A stretch of DNA of 64,000 nucleotides from Isoetes taiwanensis (GCA_021234155.1 JAJEKV010000004.1:20685619-20749618), one strand, 5' to 3'. Counted from the first letter of the stretch, positions 23,101 to 34,429 are shown. Made by a program: numbers and translations. Notes: a model not told the origin generated them from the letters alone.

Positions 23101-23739
23101 ACCAAGGTTGCTTTCGGCAAGGTAGAGTACCTTCATGTAGCTTATTGGAGTTTTGATGGGAAGAGGACCATGGATCACTTTAACACTGCCGCCTGTCAAA
23201 ACTTTTCAAACGTCCTAGAGTTTCCAGCAGTCTTACAGAAATTGCAGGACCCAAGTGCACAAGGCAGGATTGTGAATCACTACCAGAAACCACAAAAGCT
23301 CATCAACCATCTCCTGGACATGTTCTCGCGTCCAGGAGATTGGGTACTTGATGCTTTCTCTGGTTCTGGTACTACTATCGCATGTGCACTTAAGAAGGGC
23401 CGCAACTGTGTAGCCGTGGATATTGATAAGGAGGCTGTGCATTTTGTGAAGATGAGACTGGCTGCCTTACCTACTTTACCAGATGAAAATCAGGAGTTAG
23501 GGGCCAAGTCTTCATCTGATTATGCTAAACTAACGTCCTCGGAGATCTGACCTCCATTCTCCAGCTCACTAGACGATGAGGCAACCTTTGCAGAGCTTAA
23601 AGAAGTAGCTTTAGCTACCATTCCAGAGAACAAGGAGGATACAAAACTCAAGTCTCCAGCAAAGGAGCAGATAGAACAGAAGGACGAGATGGCAGAGAGC
23701 AGCAAAAAGAATGAGGAGGACTATGATGTAGATCTTTGA
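20188..23739 (+). pseudogene. ParB-like nuclease domain plus DNA amino-methyltransferase
   Basis: Spliced plus-strand gene. A first block (20188-20652) has no recognised domain. From ATG 20649 an acidic then Lys-rich linker leads to a ParB/sulfiredoxin-like domain (about 20940-21490): VLGGNHSFKARRQL is the ParB box. The methyltransferase follows in later exons: motif IV as ADLPYG (22716-22733) and motif I as LDAFSGSGTT (about 23347-23376) near the C-terminus, the beta-class order. Introns include 21565-21627, 21855-22287, about 22434-22496 and 22939-23067. Damage: TGA about 20730, TAA about 20817 and TGA 23548 (all C-to-T-like), and frame changes near 20650, 21475, 21710 and 22755. D in motif IV suggests adenine-N6 rather than cytosine-N4 methylation, but DLPY is atypical. 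ParB-methyltransferase fusions are known from phages and bacteria. Confidence 0.78.
21916..22098. repeat. Intronic copy of the phased palindrome array
   Basis: Five copies of the 18-bp palindrome at 21916, 21957, 21999, 22040 and 22081, steps 41, 42, 41, 41 bp, inside the intron 21855-22287 of the methyltransferase gene. The spacers (around TTGCCCGTG, GGCATGTG) are unrelated to those at 19.7-19.95 kb, so motif and spacing, not spacer, are conserved. The first copy has CCAG and the last CTGG in the centre instead of CCGG. Single copies occur in other introns: 21578, 22187 and, eroded, about 22948. Confidence 0.9.
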
Positions 23740-24066
23740 CTACTGCATATTAAAATTATCATTATTTATTACAATGAATCTTCAATATTGATGTACAACA
23801 ATTTATTAAAAACATAGTACTTTTTTTTCCTTTCTATTCTGGTGCTTGTTTTTTGTAATGCTTTCAGTCTCTTCAAGTCTATGCCTAAATTTTGCTATTT
23901 TTATGATTTGTGTTTCATAAGTACAAAGTTTTCGTCTAATAATGGGCCAAAATGGCATGAAAAAAAATGCAAACCTCTAGAAATTCTTAACAACTATCAA
24001 AAAAGGCTTATTTTAGAAACTTGGTGTTTTTTTAAAGGGAATCTTTGAAACGGGAGTGATGCAACA
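23740..24066. other. Right flank of the TIR element, noncoding
   Basis: AT-rich, no gene. It holds the 11-bp hairpin AAACGGGAGTG / CACTCCCGTTT (24048-24075) overlapping the right end. Confidence 0.6.
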
Positions 24067-24091
24067 CTCCCGTTTAATTTGCAATCGTGTT

Positions 24092-26030
24092 TATCCTCAA
24101 CTTGAAACTCCCTTGCAGTTTTATGCTTGTCAGCTATACTCTTTTGCCGACTTCTTGCTGCTAGGACGATAGCCTCTCACCTCTTCCACTAACTGCTGCA
24201 AATCCGACAACATTTGTTGAGAAACTTCTACTTTAAATACTGGATTATGCCAAGTGTTAGGTTTCAAGCACTGATAACTGTAGTTAATCATAAAGGAGGA
24301 CATTTGGGAAGATTCCTGCTTAGTGCTGTTATAAGCAAATTCGACCAAGTAGATGTATTCCCCCCATTTGGATTGCTTGTTCCACACAAAGCTTCTCAAC
24401 ATATCTTCTAGAATTACATTGGTGCGCTCTGTTTGACCGTCAGTTTTGGGATGATAAGCCGTGCTCATAGCCAACTTGGACTGGATCGTGTTGAAGAAGT
24501 CCTTCCAAAAGGCACTTATAAACTTGGGATCCCTATCAAATATAATTTCCCTTGGCATGCCATACAATCTAAATATTTCTTTTGCAAAAAGCAAGGCGAT
24601 ATCTAACGCTGTATCCGTGGTTCGACATGGCAAAAGTTGAGCCATCGTAGATAATTTCGACCACTACCAATAAGGCATCATGGTCCCCTGCTGGTCTTGC
24701 GAGTCCGGTTATAAAATCCATGCTTACAACCTCCCACTTAGCGGTTGGCACTGCCAAAGGTTCCAAGGTCCCTGGAATTCGAAGCTGTTCGGTCTTTATT
24801 TGCTGACAAAGCTGACATTGCCGAATGTAGTTGGCTATCCCCTTCTTCATGCCAGGCCAATAGTAACTACTTCTAATCTTGAAGTAGATTTTCATGAACC
24901 CTGTCTGGCCAGCTATTGGGCTATTGTGAGTATCATGAAGAATTAACTTCGTTACTTCTGATGATTCGGGGATACAAAAGATTGCCTCCTCTTCGATCTT
25001 TTTGCCGAATTCACTATACAAGGTGGAGATGGCGTTGCAATGCACTCGAGTCTCCAATGGCCTGCGAGAGAGAGCATCAGCAACCACATTTAATTTACCT
25101 GGCTTATAGAATATCTCAAAGTCATACTCTTCGAGGAACTCCATCCATCGCCTTTGCCTCAAATTGAGGAGTGGTTGTGTAAATATATATTGGAGGCTTT
25201 GATGATCTGTATCTAGCTGGAACTTTTTACCAAGTAGGTAATGCTATCAAATACGCAGAGCTCTCACTATGGCCAAGAGTTCCTGGTCGTGTGTTAGGTA
25301 GCGTTGCTCGTCGTCATTCATCTTCTTGGAATCATAAGCAACTACTCTTCCCTTCTGCATGAGGACTCCCTCTATTGCTAGCTTACTAGCATCCGTTGCT
25401 ACTAGCTTATCCTTGCTTGGGTCAGGTAGGGTGAGCTTTGGTGCTGTTGTCAAGGCTTCCTTGAGCTTCTCAAAAGAAAGTTGGACATTCTCAAGCCAAT
25501 GATGCACCCAATCTTTTACCTTATTATTCTTAGTGAGGTCTGATAAAGGGGACGCCCACTTAACGAAGTCCTTTACAAATTTGCGATAGTAACCTGCCAA
25601 GTCAAGGAAACTTCTTACTTCTGAGACATTCTTTGGTGCTAGCCAACTCACAATGGCTTCTGTCTTCACTGGATCCGTTGAGATTCCCTCTGCTGTGACC
25701 ACATGCCCCAAATATTCCATTCTACTTGTTGCGAAGTTGACACTTTAAAAGCTTGTCGTATAAACGATGCCTTCTTAGCTTTTCTAAGGCTTTCCTCAAA
25801 TCTATGACATGTTCTTCCATAGACTTGCTATAGATTAGAATGTCATCGAAAAATATGATGACAAACGTCTAGAAAATCCCTGATGATGTCATTCATTGGC
25901 ATATAAATGTTGCTGGAGCGTTTGATAGACTAAAAGGCATGAATGTGAGCTCGTATGCCTGCATCGCGTTCTAAAGGCAGTCTTATGGATATCCTCCTCC
26001 TTGATACCCTTCTATCGATCCTCTCTCTAT
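24092..26030 (-). pseudogene. Chromovirus RT, RNase H and integrase
   Basis: Minus-strand gypsy pol, truncated at its 5' side. An RT end with stops (about 26020-25740, MPFSLSNAPATF and then an IFFDDILIYSK-like core) leads into MEYLGHVVTAEGIST (25720) and RNase H (LVATDASKLAIEGVL). Next come the zinc-binding domain (HDTHN, then CQLCQQ at about 24810) and the DDE core: D in WEVVSMDFITGL, D in FDRDPKFIS, E in KTDGQTERTN. The C-terminal end (ADKHKTAREFQVED) runs straight into the TATC at 24092-24095 and resumes at 15654. Frame changes lie near 25200, 24630 and 24130. No gag, protease or 5' LTR is seen, so the element was already truncated or is cut near 26.0 kb. Confidence 0.87.
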
Positions 26031-27500
26031 TATTTTAAAACACTTGAAAATAGAATTCACATGAAAATTCGAGTCATCCCTCCATAGATCAAGCTCAATG
26101 TATCAGTTCCATGCCCATATGTCAAGACATCCACCAAGCTTACTTTCATCTGAAAATCGTTTTGACAATGCTTGGGCAAAGGATCTAGCTTTGGCAAGAA
26201 AGTCTTGTGTTGGTCCATCTTATCATGAATTATACACAAAAATCTGTCAAGCTACATCTGAGAAAATGTTCTCCACTGCCAATACAATCTGCAAATCTAT
26301 TCTTTCTTTTTCTATTGCAGTTGATGCAAGTGTATCCTTCAGTTGAATGCAAGTGTTGCACTTTGAAAATGGCATGTGCTGCAAGACACACACATCTAAG
26401 AAGTGAGTTTTCCATAACCTACTGAAAGATGATTGAGAAAGAGGCCGACCTCCAGTAGTTTCTCGAATGGAGTTGACCTCTTTAAGGCACTCTTTCTGGA
26501 TGTAATGCTGCGACTACACCCTTTGGGCCACTCGTACACCGTGCTCGTTCACCTTCGACTTATGCAGCATATATTGAGACATGTATCTCACAAAGCTCTC
26601 GAAGACTGCAATGGCCCTCAAAGTATTTGCTCTAGGTTTCAAAGTCAGTGGCATTGCCATGCTGGAACAACCTGTGCCCTTTTCTGACCTGCTCCCAATA
26701 TTTGTAAAATGATGTCTTGCTCAGGCCAAGAATCTATCTTAATGCTCTCATACATACCTTCAGGTCACTCAATTGATAAAGTAATATTCTTGTTTCTTCA
26801 TCATAGCAGGAATTTCTATACAAGGAGTAGATGAAATTAATCCTGTCTTTCTGAAATTGTCCAATGTATGGGGACCTTATTTCCACAAGATCATCCATAC
26901 TATACTGAATTGTACAATCTAGATTGCAACACTCTTGTCCCCTAATTGCTTCTAGGTTTTCTTTGGTTGCTCCCATACTTTCCATCTTGAATCTATGCTT
27001 GGAACCTATGCAATAGACCACAAACCAATCAGTGGCAGTTGTCCTTGCCTATGCTCAGAGAACTGGCAAAATAGGAGCTTCAAGTAGATCTAGAAGATAA
27101 TCACCAACTTCAAGGCTTATAGTAATGTGTCATTGAACATTCCAAGCACTCTGCAGAAAAATTATAAAGGGCAAGTTATAAGAGTTAAGAAATATTAACG
27201 TCAGAAGTAGCAGCCATAAAAGCTTATATAGATGTGGCAACAAATGACAATAATTCTTTGTTTCAGCACCAACCCAGTACAATTAATTGGTTTAAGAACC
27301 TACCAACACCGGTGGTTTAGACGACAAACTTCATGAGCTAGATGCACATGTCATCATGTTTAATGTAGAAAATGTGATTCTAACTATTCTTCAAAAGCAT
27401 ATAAGCTTGAAACGATGGACATGAGTGTATTTTGAAGCATGGAATATATGCAAACTTATATTATTGATCAATGAAAAACATTTCATCATAGCCAAGATAT
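26031..27500. other. Unassigned DNA
   Basis: No family recognised. A minus-strand frame at 26734-27021 is open for 95 codons, with no motif I can name. Confidence 0.35.
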
Positions 27501-27509
27501 GAAAGAGAA

Positions 27510-30140
27510 GGTTAACCTGCTCATTGTTGATGTAACCTTAGAACGCATGCACCTAAATAAATCCATCTAGCTATGATAGGATTTACCATATTACTAAAAG
27601 AAAACATTCTTTTACCTATATTATAATGGCACCCACTAAGTTATCGTCATTGAGCTCTACTGAGCATATCAGAAATAATATCATAGCAGTTACTACATGC
27701 CACGTAATATCAGCTGCTAGGGCCCATGTTAGTCCTCCATCAAGCATTTTTTTCATCAAACAATAAAGAACCCTGAATAGAAAAAAGAAGATGACTGACT
27801 TCTGTTGTAAGAAGATCTGTGGAGAGTTTGACCTAGAAAAAAGAAAGCAGACTTTCATTTTGGTATGCTATAATAAATTGGAGCTCCATGCCCACATTTA
27901 TAAGATCTAATGGCCTTTCTGAGAACTTCATCCATTCATGCTTTATGGTTACAAAGAAATGCATGATTTCAAAAATCTTTGGCTATCCCATTTGCTTGTC
28001 AAATGAAGAGTTACAATGAAACTCCATATGAAGTAAAAGCAGGGTACTGCTAGTAAATCATGTGGATGACTATATGATAGACATAACTTGTTTGTATTGA
28101 CAGTAGGACCAAAAGGTTCAAACTACTCACCTAGTTGGTGATGGAAACTGAATAAGTAAATCAATTGAACGTTGATATCTGCAGCACATGAAGAGAGCAG
28201 CAATCTATTGTTATGTGACCAAGATCAAATAGTAATCAAATGCATCTTAGCATCTGAAGCTTAGATGATTATCTGCATTTACGATAAAACTTAGATGCCT
28301 GGCCTTCCCTAACAACCCACCATAGGTACTTGTGTATAAGGTTAAGGATATCAAGTACACTAAAACATGTTGCAAAATGCCTGAACCTAAAGGACTCTGA
28401 CATTCATTGGCATTCATTACATGACAGTTCACTACTTGTGATGATTGTCACAAATTCCTTTTGACTGACACGAAGTTTGACAGAGCAGGCTCGTCCTATG
28501 CCACTGCATCATAGATGCAATTCTTGCGGATTCCTTTTTGACTGGCATGAAGTTTGATATAATAGACTTGTCCTCTGCCACTGCATCATTATTTTCTTGG
28601 TGATAAAATAGGTGCTATGGATGGAGCAAAAAGATCTGAAAAAGGATCTTATATAATTTACAGAAAACATCAAAAGCAAATGAACCTGGGGTATCCATGA
28701 CATGAATGATGCGGCCATCAAGCCGAGCAGAGCAAGTAACTGTAATCGCAAAACTACAGGACTTGGACCGGAACTTCCTGATAAGTATAGAGGTGCCAGA
28801 ATTACCAGCGATTTCATGTAGAATGGCAAACACTGGTTAAATGACTATGCAGCTTAGAGCATCCAAAGGAAAAATTCAAAGGTGGTCTTAAAGCCATTGA
28901 CCTCAAGAGGGTCAAACCTCGAAGGCTAACCCAATACAAAGAAAAAGTCTGATTAAGAGACCAATCCAAAGCTCCAGATGCCCGGAATAGAAAGAGGCAA
29001 CAAATCAACAGAACATAGCATCCATGCATCCATCAATTGTGGCATTCTCTCAGCTGCATCTGATAAGAGGAGCAAAAAAAGAAACATCCGAACCCCAAAA
29101 GTCTGAAATTGATTTCTCTTCTAATAAGAAAACACCATAATTCTATAAATATCCATTTGTGCCATCATATATATTCTAGTGACCTAGGTAAAACACATTT
29201 CTCAGTACTTCTATTTGCTATGAATCGTCAAACTGGAGTAAAACTGAAAAAGCTTCTCATCATTACCCTCGTGATTTTACCCTCGTGCCTTGAAAATTGC
29301 ACATGAAAAACCTGAGGAACACATCGAAGATGTCACAAAAAAAAAATTAAGAAAAGTGCCCACAATTGTTGTGGCTTTACAGGCAAGGATTTTAATTTAC
29401 AAAACCATCTGCTACCAAATCTGAATGAAAACCCATGTTAACCTGTTTAATGTTGAAGATAAGAACATGAAACACACTGAATAAAAAATACTGAATAAAG
29501 TTGGATCAAGAAAAACAAATAAATAGTTTCTTGCTACCTTATATTGCCTCATCCAAATTTACCACCTGAAGAATAGAAGATAGAGATAAAGTATCAGTTG
29601 ATGCAATTACATATTTCTTTTTAGATTGTAGAGCTTCAAATTGAAGCTTCTAGAAATACAAATTCTTACTAACTTCTAGTGCCCCATAAAATGCAACTCG
29701 AGCTCAATGAAGAATAGCTTGATTGTGTGGTTATGCTATATGGCCCAAATGCTATAAAATATTTCATATATCCTGGTTTTAGGGATTTCTTACACGCTAT
29801 AAGAAGAAGAGATTGATTTATCTAATATCTGCTTATCTGCTTCATCATCATAAATTAATGCCAGACTAAATAAGAAATAGGGGAATAAACTCCATCAAGT
29901 TGGAAGCACAGCAGAAATGTAATATCGCATGCTAGCAATCATGTAACACTGCTCAATGTGGACGAAAAGACATCGTCTAGAAAACCCTGGCCATACCTTC
30001 TTGAATTTGTAGAAGCAGAGCTACATCATTGGCAATTCCAAGAGATGAAGAAAAACTACTATTTCCTTGTCTTCAACATGCCTCACATGTCGTTTATCCT
30101 CATCATTCTAATTTTGTCTAAATCCATACCTTCGTATCCT
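27510..30140. repeat. Dispersed repeat family, copy 1
   Basis: 27510-28535 aligns by eye with 42675-43635; 29125-29290 aligns with 43650-43820; and 29330-30140, with gaps, aligns with 56115-56590. Copy 1 is therefore the fullest version, and the other two stretches look like two halves of one copy separated by 12 kb. In both copies a minus-strand frame is open across the same 200 bp (27620-27858 and 42740-43029), with the shared residues ITW..TAMIL and LNDDNLV, so part of the family was once coding. The protein is not recognised. Confidence 0.6.
28680..28833 (-). pseudogene. AIG1-type GTPase exon remnant
   Basis: A minus-strand stretch reads EIAGNSGTSILIRKFRS, then ITVTCSARLDGRIIHVMDTPG. This matches the G1-to-G3 part of plant AIG1 (AvrRpt2-induced gene 1) GTPases, where GxxGxGKS/T and DTPG bind nucleotide. 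The P-loop lysine is missing (GNSGTSI) and no further G motifs are found nearby, so it is a decayed exon. This piece is absent from the second repeat copy at 43.6 kb. Confidence 0.55.
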
Positions 30141-30149
30141 GAACCCATA

Positions 30150-31390
30150 GATCACACCAATTTTTTTCTTGATTTTTGGAAATCGAAATTTTTTTCAGGC
30201 AACAAAAATCCCTAAAACCTTAGGGAAATCCACTAAGAAAAAATCTAAATTTTTTTCTCTCCAGATCAGAAAATCCAAATTTAAGCAATAGATATATCTA
30301 GCACCATTGGGTATTACATTGTACACACATCGAAATACATCCCCAACTCCACAACCTTGGCAAAATCATGTATTCCTAATTACAGTTAAGAAAAACTTTC
30401 CAAAAAATGATATGCATTTAACAATGGCCACGATCGCCTAAAATTGACGAAATCGACATAATGGTTAAATTTCTTAATTTGTGAGATGCTTCTTTCAATG
30501 GTTAATGTTTTTTGTTTCGTTGATGGACGTCAGTCCTTTTTTAACCAAAAATCGAGTACAGGTAAAGATGCATAGAGGATAAGCATGGATCCTGCAAAAT
30601 AAATTGCAATGGTTTGATATGTCATACACTTTGTTATTAATAAAATCTTTATATAGAATGGGATATGTGAGGTAGAGTATCCAAAACCTACGTTTGTTAA
30701 ATACATAGAAAATACATATGCCTAGCCTGTTTAATAAATGATCAATAACAAATTACTATTTCTTAGACGCTTTACATAGCAAGCACTCTCCTTAAAGATA
30801 TTTACTTAGCTCTTTAATTCCTACCATTGTTCTGCTCTTTAAGTAGCGCACATGTTGCTACTTAGCTACAACCTCAGCTGGCAATTTTCAAAGACAAACA
30901 TGGAGCAATTTCTCTTTGAAGATTACGATTAGAAAAGCTATTGGTTTCTTATACCTCTCAGTCTCCAAGTCATTATCTAAACATTTGGCATCTGAATTTA
31001 TCCAGACTTATTGCAGATGTCCACTCCTCAAAATTTGGTCTACAAAACCATCTCTAATTGAACTGTTAGAGATAACCTTGTAGATTCTTCAAGGATAATT
31101 TTGAGAGATAAGCGGAGTGCTTCAACATGGTAAATTCGTTGCAAGAAATATCTATGGTAGATTCACAAATTCAAAAATTTATAGAGCAAACTAGCTAGAT
31201 CTAAAGCTTTAATACCATGTTAAACTTGCTAGTTAATAAGGAAACACACACAACGAAGAGAGAGGCATTACAAAACAAGATAGGTTTATGATTCATGTAT
31301 GTTACATATGTAGCACCATATGAAAGGGTATAGGTAAAGGGAAAGGACATAGGCGTCTTTTCCCTAAAGGCGTTGCCTTTGCATCAAGGC
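30150..31390. other. Noncoding flank of the lectin gene
   Basis: AT-rich, no gene seen. Around 31210-31260 a TAATACCATGTTA stretch resembles the inverse of a primer-binding-site/LTR junction seen in plant copia elements, but no LTR pair is visible. Confidence 0.3.
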
Positions 31391-31397
31391 ATCAGCG

Positions 31398-32465
31398 CTA
31401 ACCAAACAGTAGCAAACCAATTCCTGAAATAAACATAACAATAATGATAATACGTGCATCAAAGAAATAACTGCAGCCGCATACCTTGAAAGAAGCTGAA
31501 TAGTTTCTGTTTTCAGCTATAATGCTGTATATTTCATCTACCCAAAAGCACTCACTGGTATTCTGATTATAAAAGGCAGCTTTACACGTAGAAAAATGGA
31601 GGCAAGATTTATCGCATTCTTTTTTTGATATGCCAGTTCGATTGGGGCTGGAAAAGGCAGTAGCATAGTAACCAATTTCGTCTTGACTGATCATCTTGCA
31701 ATATGAATAGACATGGTTATTGCAGTATTCTAATGCAACTTGGCAACCTGCAGTTAGATTTGACTCGTTTATGGGCGTGAAATAGATTTTATTCAAGGCG
31801 CAAGTGCCGCAGCTATCATTAGAAGGATAACACACACGATACGTGCCACAATAGTTAGGCGACTCACAAGAAGAAGTACCTTTTGATAATTTGGTGAGTG
31901 GGCTTTTGAAACTGCTCCATACCATGTGATTGGTACTGTTAAGAAGAAGCAAGGCTCCATATTCAGTAAGCCGTATTCTCTTTACTCCTTGATTAGATGT
32001 TTGAGTAGACCAGATAGTCACGTTTAACTCATTTCTAAGTACTAAATTCCCATTACTTTCAAGTTGCACCGTGGCTTTGATGCCTACTGAGTTGTTAACT
32101 GCCCATATAACATCTGCATAGTCCAATTTATCCATAGCATAGGCCACTATGGACAATTTGCCTTGGCCGCTGCCTTTATCCCCCAGGAATGACAATTGAA
32201 ATCGAGTTGCTGAGTTGTTTCTCCAGGCATGCAACCCTATATCATAGGGAGGATAGTAGGTCCTCCTGTTCTTGAACAAATATTGATCAGAGTAGGTTAC
32301 ACTCCATCCCAATTCCCCGTCTCCACTGCTAATCACAGAGTAGGCAGCAGTTGAGGAGAATTTAAAAAGAAAGAAGCAAAACAACAAGAAGACGATGCCC
32401 ATATTCGAAATGATCAGGCAATGCAACGCCGATGACAATAAATAGGCTAAACTTGAGCCGGACAT
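31398..32465 (-). CDS. Bulb-type lectin receptor-like protein without kinase
   Basis: An uninterrupted 355-residue frame. A hydrophobic signal segment starts at the internal Met 22 (MGIVFLLFCFFLFKF). A bulb-type (GNA/B-) lectin domain follows (about residues 60-195; QLESNGNLVLRN, then TIWSTQ and MVWSSF, the beta-prism repeats). Next is a Cys-rich EGF/PAN-like part (about 205-325; CESPNYCGTYRVC, CDKSCLHFSTCKAAFYN) and a C-terminal membrane helix IIIIVMFISGIGLLLFG, right before the stop. This is the extracellular half of an S-domain receptor-like kinase, which senses ligands at the plasma membrane. A GT follows the last TM codon (TTTG/GTTAGC), so the kinase could lie in a further exon, but none is seen down to 26 kb. 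Several N-glycosylation sequons (NNS, NVT, NST) fit an exported protein. Confidence 0.72.
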   Translation of the reverse strand: MSGSSLAYLLSSALHCLIISNMGIVFLLFCFFLFKFSSTAAYSVISSGDGELGWSVTYSDQYLFKNRRTYYPPYDIGLHAWRNNSATRFQLSFLGDKGSGQGKLSIVAYAMDKLDYADVIWAVNNSVGIKATVQLESNGNLVLRNELNVTIWSTQTSNQGVKRIRLTEYGALLLLNSTNHMVWSSFKSPLTKLSKGTSSCESPNYCGTYRVCYPSNDSCGTCALNKIYFTPINESNLTAGCQVALEYCNNHVYSYCKMISQDEIGYYATAFSSPNRTGISKKECDKSCLHFSTCKAAFYNQNTSECFWVDEIYSIIAENRNYSASFKVCGCSYFFDARIIIIVMFISGIGLLLFG

Positions 32466-33925
32466 TGAAGGTCCGCTATTTGTCTCTATAGAAAGCTGAC
32501 ATGAAGTATGATATATCCTTCCACAACCTTCCTAGTTCTTTCTTACTATTGACTTTACAACTTGAATTTATAATTAACTAACAGCTGCCATTTTTTAGTA
32601 CAAATTTAATTTTTTTGACACGTCTTATCACAAAATTCTAAAGATTCTTATTCTTTGATTCATGATCCACAGTGCACACTGTCTCGTGGTTTGGTGGATT
32701 AGCAATTAGGAGGCAGGCATCGAAAAACTAGTTAGTCTCCTAAATTTCCCGTCACAATCCATATTTTTTAGTTAGATTTTTTTTTTTGCCGGCAAACAAA
32801 TTGTAGGGTTTCCTTCAAAATCCGAGAAATAATCTCGAGTTTATATTCAAAATCCAGTGGAGCATGACACTTACCGGCAAATTATCTGGTTAGGGCTACT
32901 GGGGATTTCGAAGCTACTGGGGATTTCGAAGCCAGCCTGTTAGGAGGCCATTTGGTGGATACTCATAAAAATACTTGAAAAATATCTAGATGACGGGAAA
33001 AAAAGTACTAAAATTGACTCTATCCACTTAGCACACGTCTCAATATTCTGAACACAGTGTTATTCTTTGATTCACACACGTCTCAATATTATTCTGCTAA
33101 AAAAATAAAATGGATTGACAGCTACGCTTGTAAAACTGCTGCCGGAAATCCGCTTGCCCGGCGCTGGATATTGCGGATTAGTTCTGTTGAAAGCTGAAGC
33201 ATTTTACTTTGGGCTTCATCAAATCTGCAATCGGGGAGAGAAAAGCTTCTAAAGCATCAAAATGCATGAAACCGGCCTTTGGGCACTTGATTCAAAAGCT
33301 TCTGCTTGAATTAATGTTGATGCAAACAAGTACAACTTATTCATTTCCCCGGTACTGCTACAAATGATGTGATTGCTTTCTATTTGCCTCGTTTAATCGC
33401 GAAAGGATATAATAGATGAACCCAGAAGTAAAAATTTTTCTTTTTGTGAAGTTGGCTACAAAATTGTTTCTCCAGCAAGATCTACTTGTGATCTGTGTCG
33501 AAAACTAGATAAAGTCAGTTTCAGATCACTTAATTTTAAGCTAACATTGACAAGGTGAAGCAAATTGAGGGGCGAGGAACCTTAAACCGTAAAATGGGTT
33601 CTGGAATCGTAAAGCAGAACTAGGCTACCCATTGGGATATGCCACAGGACCGAATTCTTTCATTTTTCACATTTCCAGCACCTTCCAATAAGAATTAGAG
33701 TGCTTTTCCATGAAGGCAGAGCTGTACTCGAATTAGAGCAGGCCAACCTTAAAATAAACACGCATGGACTCTCTTAAAATAAACCTTAGACATGCATATG
33801 GTTTAAAATAGAAACATATGATATACTCTGACTTGCAATGGTTTCCAATAGGAACATCTCATACGAGTAACAAGACCTCTCTTCACATTATCACAACCTT
33901 TGGCTCAAAACACTATCAGCTTTGC
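32466..33925. other. Intergenic DNA
   Basis: AT-rich; nothing recognised. A short direct repeat, AGCTACTGGGGATTTCGA, lies at 32895-32932. Confidence 0.4.
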
Positions 33926-34425
33926 TTGCACCTACTATCAAAAGTTTCCAAATGCGTGAAGCTCAAAAAATAATTCCATCTTTAAAACATAGTACATTAT
34001 CAAAGTCATTTTATTGATAAAGCATCTTTCTCTAAATGATTTGAATTCATGGCCATTGCACCTTTATAATTCAGCAATGAATCCTTCCCTCTAACTTTAT
34101 GTAATTATTTGGTGTACCATTACCTACTATCAAAAGTTTCCAAATGCGTGCCAAATGCATGAAGCTCAAAAAACAATTCCATCTTTAAAACACATTACAT
34201 TATCAAAGTCATTTTATTGATAAAGCATCTTTCTCTAAATGATTTGAATTCATGGTCATGAAGCTCAAAAAACAATTCCATCTTTAAAACACATTACATT
34301 ATCAAAGTCATTTTATTGATAAAGCATGTTTCTCTAAATGATTTGAATTCATGGTCATTGCACCTTTATAATTCAGCACTGAATCCTTCCCTCTAACTTT
34401 ATGTAATTATTTGATGTACCATTTG
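33925..34425. repeat. Tandem, partly overlapping triplication
   Basis: A unit containing GAAGCTCAAAAAACAATTCC, ATTATCAAAGTCATTTTATT and CTAAATGATTTGAATTCATG occurs three times, starting near 33958, 34160 and 34258. The first and third copies also share the trailing block TTCAGCA-TGAATCCTTCCC. The middle copy is truncated. Confidence 0.8.
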
Positions 34426-34429
34426 CATT

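Larger units (their letters stand above)
15655..24091. mobile_element. 8.4-kb TIR element carrying DUF7869 and ParB-methyltransferase genes
   Basis: The inverted ends are 15655-15679 and 24067-24091, 22 of 25 bp identical, both ending inward in ATTAAACGGGAG, with a TATC duplication outside. On the right the ACGGGAG block is repeated in inverted form 6 bp inward (24048-24058 against 24065-24075, a perfect 11-bp hairpin); on the left it recurs as a direct copy, AAACGAGAGC at 15690-15699. Inside are a leftward DUF7869-type gene (16128-19267), a palindrome array (19653-19955) and a rightward ParB-like/methyltransferase gene (20188-23739). I know of no described superfamily with this end sequence, a 4-bp TSD and this cargo. 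The DUF7869 protein is the best transposase candidate, by inference only. Confidence 0.85.

Noticed and set aside
20649-23739. Bacterial contamination as the source of the methyltransferase
   Set aside because: Introns with GT-AG borders and insertion with a TSD inside a plant chromovirus show it is part of the plant chromosome.
15661-24084. TTGC as the TSD of the 8.4-kb element with a 12-bp TIR
   Set aside because: The inverted similarity continues outward to 25 bp and the true duplication, TATC, then becomes obvious and restores the host frame.
31200-31270. Possible copia LTR junction (TAATACCATGTTA)
   Set aside because: No LTR pair, TSD or copia coding sequence nearby.
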